This document shows, piece by piece, positions 32,195-35,738 of a stretch of 35,738 nt of DNA; the stretch's first letter is position 1, and each line of letters opens with the position of its first letter. The DNA is from Candidatus Aminicenantota bacterium (GTDB lineage Bacteria > Acidobacteriota > Aminicenantia > S016-38): assembly GCA_026987025.1 (NCBI GenBank), contig JALSNJ010000025.1, forward strand, positions 1-35,738. The letters run 5' to 3'. The position numbers and the translations under genes are program-made. The notes under the pieces were generated by a model. The model was not told the DNA's origin. It made no database searches and saw only the letters and a list, made by a program, of their open reading frames with translations.

Positions 32195-33775
32195 ATGACC
32201 GTACATACACTGGCGGCTTTAATAGCAGGGCTGGTGGTGGGGTTTTTCCTGGCATATGTTCTGAAAAAGGTGTTCTTCCTCGGATTCTATAAAAAAGCCC
32301 GGAGGGCTTTGGAAGATGCAGAGCAGGAAAGGCAGAAAATATTGAGGGACGCCCGCCGGGAGGCCGAAAGGCTTAAAAGGGAAGGCGCCCTGGAGGCCAA
32401 GGAGAGGTTCATAAAGTTCAAGACCGATTACGAACGCCAGATGAGGGGCAAAAGGGAGAAGCTGGAGAGGGACGAGAAGAGGCTTCTTCGCAAGGAGGAA
32501 AACCTGAAGTCCTTTGAGGCGGTGCTCAGAGAGAGGGAAAGGGAGCTTCGCAGGAAGCAGAACGAGGTGGCCCAGAGGGAATACGACCTGAAGGACCGGG
32601 AGAAGGAGCTGGAGAAGAAAAAGCTGGAGCTGGAGCGCCGCTTAGAGGAGATTGCAGGTTTGACCAGGGAGGAGGCCAAACAGGAAATTTTAAGGAGGGT
32701 TTCTTCGGAGATAACCCAGGAAAAGGCCAGGCTCATAAAGCAGTTTAAAAAGGAGCTTAACAGGGAAAAGGAGACCCTGGCCCGGGAAGTTATAGCCAGG
32801 GCCATACAATCGTCTGCGGCGGATGCGGTAACGGAATCTACCGTTACGGTGGTGGAAATACCCTCCGATGACATGAAGGGAAGGATCATCGGTAGGGAGG
32901 GCAGGAACATAAGGGCCCTGGAAATGGCCACAGAAGTGGACTTTATAGTGGACGATACCCCGGAGGCCATAATACTTTCCAGCTTTGACCCTTTGAAGAG
33001 GGAAATTGCCAAGCTGGCGGTTCAAAAACTGGTGGCAGATGGGAGAATTCATCCGGCCAGAATAGAGGAGGTGGTGGCCAGGGTCAAGGAAGAGATAGAG
33101 GACCACATAAGAAAAATAGGCCACGAGGTGGTGGAAGAGCTGGGGATAAAGGATTTGCATCCGGAGCTGGAATACTACATAGGAAAGCTGAAGTTCAGAA
33201 CTTCCTTCGGCCAGAACGCCCTCAGTCATTCCAAGGAGGTTGCCTTGATGGCAGCCCACATGGCCAAAGAAATAGGGGCCAGGGTGGATGTAGCCCTCAG
33301 GGCAGGGCTCCTACACGACATTGGCAAGGCCATAGACAGGGACTACAATCAATCCCATGTGGAGCTTTCCGTTATGCTGGCCCGAAAGTACGGTGAGAGC
33401 GAGGAGGTAATTCAGGCCATAGCCTCCCACCATGACGAGATGAACTTCCCTTCGGTGGAGGCGGTCCTGGTTCAGGCAGCGGATACCCTCTCTGCGGCGA
33501 GGCCCGGAGCCAGGAGAGAGCTTCTGGAGCACTACATAAAGAGGATAGAAACCTTGGAGAAGCTCGCATCAGAGTTTGATGGGGTGGCCAAGGCCTTCGC
33601 CCTGCAGGCCGGCAGGGAGATAAGGGTCATAGTGCAGAGCGACAAGGTTTCCGACGACGACGCCTACATACTTTCCTACGAGATCGCCAGGAAAATAGAG
33701 AAGGAGCTCACCTATCCCGGTCAAATAAAAGTTACGGTCATAAGGGAGGTAAGGGCCGTTGAGTACTCCAAATAA
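32195..33775 (+). CDS. rny: Ribonuclease Y (endoribonuclease for mRNA decay)
   Basis: A 526-residue RNase Y with all domains: N-terminal membrane helix (TLAALIAGLVVGFFLAYVLKK), a long charged coiled coil (about 30-200), a KH domain with the GXXG loop in DDMKGRIIGREGRNIRALE (about 230-250), the HD phosphohydrolase domain with LLHDIGKAID and ASHHDEMNF, and the C-terminal VIREVRAVEYSK. Typical length is 510-525. It starts bulk mRNA turnover at the membrane. The gene is followed by ymdB as in Bacillus (ymdA-ymdB), with an overlap of 17 bases. Confidence 0.98.
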   Translation: MTVHTLAALIAGLVVGFFLAYVLKKVFFLGFYKKARRALEDAEQERQKILRDARREAERLKREGALEAKERFIKFKTDYERQMRGKREKLERDEKRLLRKEENLKSFEAVLRERERELRRKQNEVAQREYDLKDREKELEKKKLELERRLEEIAGLTREEAKQEILRRVSSEITQEKARLIKQFKKELNREKETLAREVIARAIQSSAADAVTESTVTVVEIPSDDMKGRIIGREGRNIRALEMATEVDFIVDDTPEAIILSSFDPLKREIAKLAVQKLVADGRIHPARIEEVVARVKEEIEDHIRKIGHEVVEELGIKDLHPELEYYIGKLKFRTSFGQNALSHSKEVALMAAHMAKEIGARVDVALRAGLLHDIGKAIDRDYNQSHVELSVMLARKYGESEEVIQAIASHHDEMNFPSVEAVLVQAADTLSAARPGARRELLEHYIKRIETLEKLASEFDGVAKAFALQAGREIRVIVQSDKVSDDDAYILSYEIARKIEKELTYPGQIKVTVIREVRAVEYSK

Positions 33776-34577
33776 AATCAGGGTTCTGTTTTTCGGAGAT
33801 GTGTATGCAGCTCCGGGCCGCAGGGCCATATTTGACAACATAGAGAGGCTCAAAAGGGAATACTCCCCGGACCTTATAATCCTGAACGGGGAGAACGCTG
33901 CCGGAGGGTTCGGAATATCCAGAAGAATAGCATCCTCCTTCTTCAGGGTGGGGGTGGATGTCATAACATCGGGAAACCACATCTGGGACAGGAAGGAATC
34001 GGTGGAGGCCTTGGAAGACCCCAGGGTCCTTCGCCCTGCCAATTACCCCCCCTCCAATCCAGGCTCAGGGGTCTTCAAAAAAAAGATGGGAAACGGAACC
34101 GGGGTGGCGGTCATCAACCTTCAGGGGAGGGTATTCATGGATCCAATAGATTGTCCCTTCAGGAGGTTGGATGCCATTTTAGATGAGCTGGGGGAGGAAT
34201 ACCCCGTGAGGATAGTGGACTTCCACGCCGAGGCCACCGCAGAAAAAAAGGCCATGCTCTTTTACGCCAAGGGAAGGGTTTCCGCGGTCATCGGCACCCA
34301 CACCCACATTCAAACTGCCGACGAACAGATAGTTGAGGGAACTGCCTACATAACGGATGCGGGAATGGTGGGCATAACCCATTCTGTCATAGGGGTAAGG
34401 GCATCGGATGCCGTTGGCCGACTTCTTCTCGGAAGGTCCCTGAAGATGGAACCCGAGAAGTCAGGGGATGTCTGGATTTGCGGGGTGGTCATTGAGGTGG
34501 AGCCCGGCTCAGGAAAAGCTCTTTCCATAAAAAGGCTGAGGGAGAAACTTACCCCCTCTGAAGAAGAGGAAGCCTGA
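33759..34577 (+). CDS. ymdB: TIGR00282-family metallophosphoesterase (YmdB)
   Basis: A 272-residue calcineurin-like phosphoesterase. Metal-binding motifs: LFFGDV near the start, NGENAAGGFGI, TSGNHIWD (GNH), DFHAEATAEK and GTHTHIQTADEQI, ending in the family's GITHSVIGV. YmdB hydrolyses 2',3'-cyclic nucleotides and affects biofilm and RNA turnover in Bacillus, where it is also next to rny. The best start is a TTG inside the rny end, with GGGAGG about ten bases upstream. The last residues are acidic (EEEEA). Confidence 0.93.
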   Translation: MSTPNKIRVLFFGDVYAAPGRRAIFDNIERLKREYSPDLIILNGENAAGGFGISRRIASSFFRVGVDVITSGNHIWDRKESVEALEDPRVLRPANYPPSNPGSGVFKKKMGNGTGVAVINLQGRVFMDPIDCPFRRLDAILDELGEEYPVRIVDFHAEATAEKKAMLFYAKGRVSAVIGTHTHIQTADEQIVEGTAYITDAGMVGITHSVIGVRASDAVGRLLLGRSLKMEPEKSGDVWICGVVIEVEPGSGKALSIKRLREKLTPSEEEEA

Positions 34578-34634
34578 GCAACCTTTTCAGTTCCTTTTCG
34601 TAAAAATTACTTAAGAAATAAAAGGAGGGGGAAA

Positions 34635-35738
34635 ATGAGGAGAGTCATTTTAATCCTCGCCTTCATAGTTTCTTTTAATTTAGCGGTGATTCCGTGTACC
34701 TCGGTGGTGGTTACCAGGGAAGCCACCGTGGACGGTTCCGTTCTTAACTCCTATCTCTGCGATGGGGAGTTTATCCCTCCCTTCAGGGTGATTCCTTCGG
34801 CTGACCACAGGCCCGGGGAAATGGAGGTGGTAAAGCTGTGGGGAGGAGGCGAGATTAGAATCCCTTATCCACCCCATACTTACAGGGTTGTGGGCTTGAT
34901 GAACGAAAAACAGGTTTCCATCGGGGAGACTACCTTCGGAGGGAGAAAGGAGCTGGGAAGGTATAAGGGAGGGCTTTCCTATCCCCATCTTATGAGGCTC
35001 GCCTTAGAGCGGGCATCTTCTGCCCGGGAGGCCATCAGGGTGATGGTGGACCTGGCCACTAAATATGGCTATTCAGGCCCTGGAGAGACCTTTTCCGTAG
35101 CGGACAAGAAGGAGGTCTGGATACTTGAGTTCGTGGGCAGAGGGGCAGAGGAGAAGGGAATAGTCTGGGTTGCCCGCCGGGTTCCCCCGGGGCATGTCAG
35201 CGTGCACGCCAACCAGGCCAGGATAAGGGAGATAGATTTCAAGGACAGGGAAAACTTCATGTTCAGCCCGGATGTGGTGGACTTCGCTGTAAAGAAGGGC
35301 TATTACGATCCGGCTTCCGGCAAGCCTTTCAGTTTTGCCGATGTCTATGACCCTGCTGACGCCGCCAAACTCAGATATTGTGCCCGTCGGGTCTGGAGGA
35401 TTTTTTCCAGGGTGGCCCCCAGCCTTCACCTTTCCCCCGACTACAGCAGCGGATTAAAGGGAGCGAAGCCTTATCCCTTTTCGGTTAAGCCTGACAGGAA
35501 GCTTTCAGTAAGGGACCTCATCTCCCTTTTGAGGGACCATTACGAAGGCACTCCTTTTTATCAGGGGAACGACATAACCGCCGGTCCCTTCCACAATCCC
35601 TATCGCTGGAGGCCTGTGACCTGGAAGCTGGAGGGAAAAACCTACGGATGGGAAAGGACCATATCCACTCAGCAAACCGCCTTTTCCTTTGTGTCCCAGG
35701 CCAGGGACTATTTGCCGGACTCCATAGGAGGGGTTTAC
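34635..35738 (+). CDS. C69-family dipeptidase (partial, C-terminus cut by window edge)
   Basis: Translation from the ATG at 34635, behind AAAGGAGGGGG, stays open for 368 codons to the window end. After a signal-like segment (RRVILILAFIVSFNLAVIP) comes Cys21 in CTSVVVTREATVDGSVL, the N-terminal nucleophile motif of C69/U34 dipeptidases. VGLMNEKQVSIGETTFGGRKEL, the PHLMRLALERASSAREAI region and the FHNPYRWRPVTWKLEGKTYGWERTIS block are also typical. Related enzymes release dipeptides and use autocatalytic propeptide removal to expose the Cys. It lies 57 bases after ymdB and has no clear promoter; it may be read through from the operon. Confidence 0.9.
   Translation, partial: MRRVILILAFIVSFNLAVIPCTSVVVTREATVDGSVLNSYLCDGEFIPPFRVIPSADHRPGEMEVVKLWGGGEIRIPYPPHTYRVVGLMNEKQVSIGETTFGGRKELGRYKGGLSYPHLMRLALERASSAREAIRVMVDLATKYGYSGPGETFSVADKKEVWILEFVGRGAEEKGIVWVARRVPPGHVSVHANQARIREIDFKDRENFMFSPDVVDFAVKKGYYDPASGKPFSFADVYDPADAAKLRYCARRVWRIFSRVAPSLHLSPDYSSGLKGAKPYPFSVKPDRKLSVRDLISLLRDHYEGTPFYQGNDITAGPFHNPYRWRPVTWKLEGKTYGWERTISTQQTAFSFVSQARDYLPDSIGGVY

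Noticed and set aside
32428-33259. Minus-strand frames opposite rny
   Set aside because: Serine/leucine-rich complement of the charged coiled coil; no support.
1-35738. Mobile elements, prophage, CRISPR arrays, toxin-antitoxin pairs
   Set aside because: No transposase, integrase, Cas, terminal repeats or paired small toxin genes were recognised; only the DUF234 ATPase looks acquired.

Overview
The window reads as a chromosomal segment of a bacterium, most probably a thermophilic or subsurface member of the Acidobacteriota/Aminicenantota neighbourhood. That placement is an inference from gene content: a DUF5916 (CBM9-plus-barrel) outer-membrane protein, a DUF4388/PATAN protein, a C69 dipeptidase, RNase Y with YmdB, and many secreted beta-propellers. 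Coding strands are strongly purine-loaded, Arg is mostly AGG/AGA, and the proteins are rich in Glu, Lys and Arg, which fits growth at elevated temperature. Genes are packed tightly, and many neighbours overlap by 1 nt (TAATG) or 4 nt (ATGA/TTGA). I see no insertion sequence, prophage or CRISPR array.

Left part (1-20.6 kb, mostly minus strand). (a) An operon of HEAT-like protein, LolA-fold protein, ECF sigma factor and zinc-finger anti-sigma factor; the last runs off the left edge. (b) A plus-strand pair of DUF481 outer-membrane protein and secreted protein, ending tail-to-tail with clpB. (c) A long minus-strand run reading propeller, macro domain, DUF4388, RNB exoribonuclease, TIM-barrel glycoside hydrolase, uppP, manC, clpB. 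(d) A divergent radical SAM gene. (e) A DUF234-type archaeal-like ATPase that looks acquired. (f) A lysine-catabolic pair (lysine-ketoglutarate reductase and saccharopine dehydrogenase), followed by a DUF362 protein.

Middle part (20.6-25.1 kb). A small two-helix membrane protein, a large DUF5916 outer-membrane protein and a secreted beta-propeller protein.

Right part (25.1-35.7 kb, all plus strand). This is an information-processing superoperon behind a near-consensus sigma-70 promoter: HU, tRNA-Val(GAC), thrS, infC, rpmI, rplT, pheS, pheT, a ZapB-like coiled coil, zapA, 6S RNA, rny and ymdB. A C69 dipeptidase cut by the right edge follows. It links nucleoid protein, tRNA charging, translation initiation, ribosome assembly, septum assembly, a global transcription-regulating RNA and the main mRNA decay nuclease.

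The most notable regulatory signal is that several genes (2376, 8326, 14176, 14194, 17960) have a -10-like hexamer ending 5-7 nt before the start codon. This predicts leaderless mRNAs, including one symmetric divergent pair that shares a single AT-rich core. Other points of interest are the tRNA-Val gene that shares two bases with the HU stop codon, a hairpin over the rny ribosome binding site, an alternating inverted-repeat array over the ATPase promoter, a PheT lacking its tRNA-binding OB domain, and a LolA-like gene inside a sigma/anti-sigma operon.
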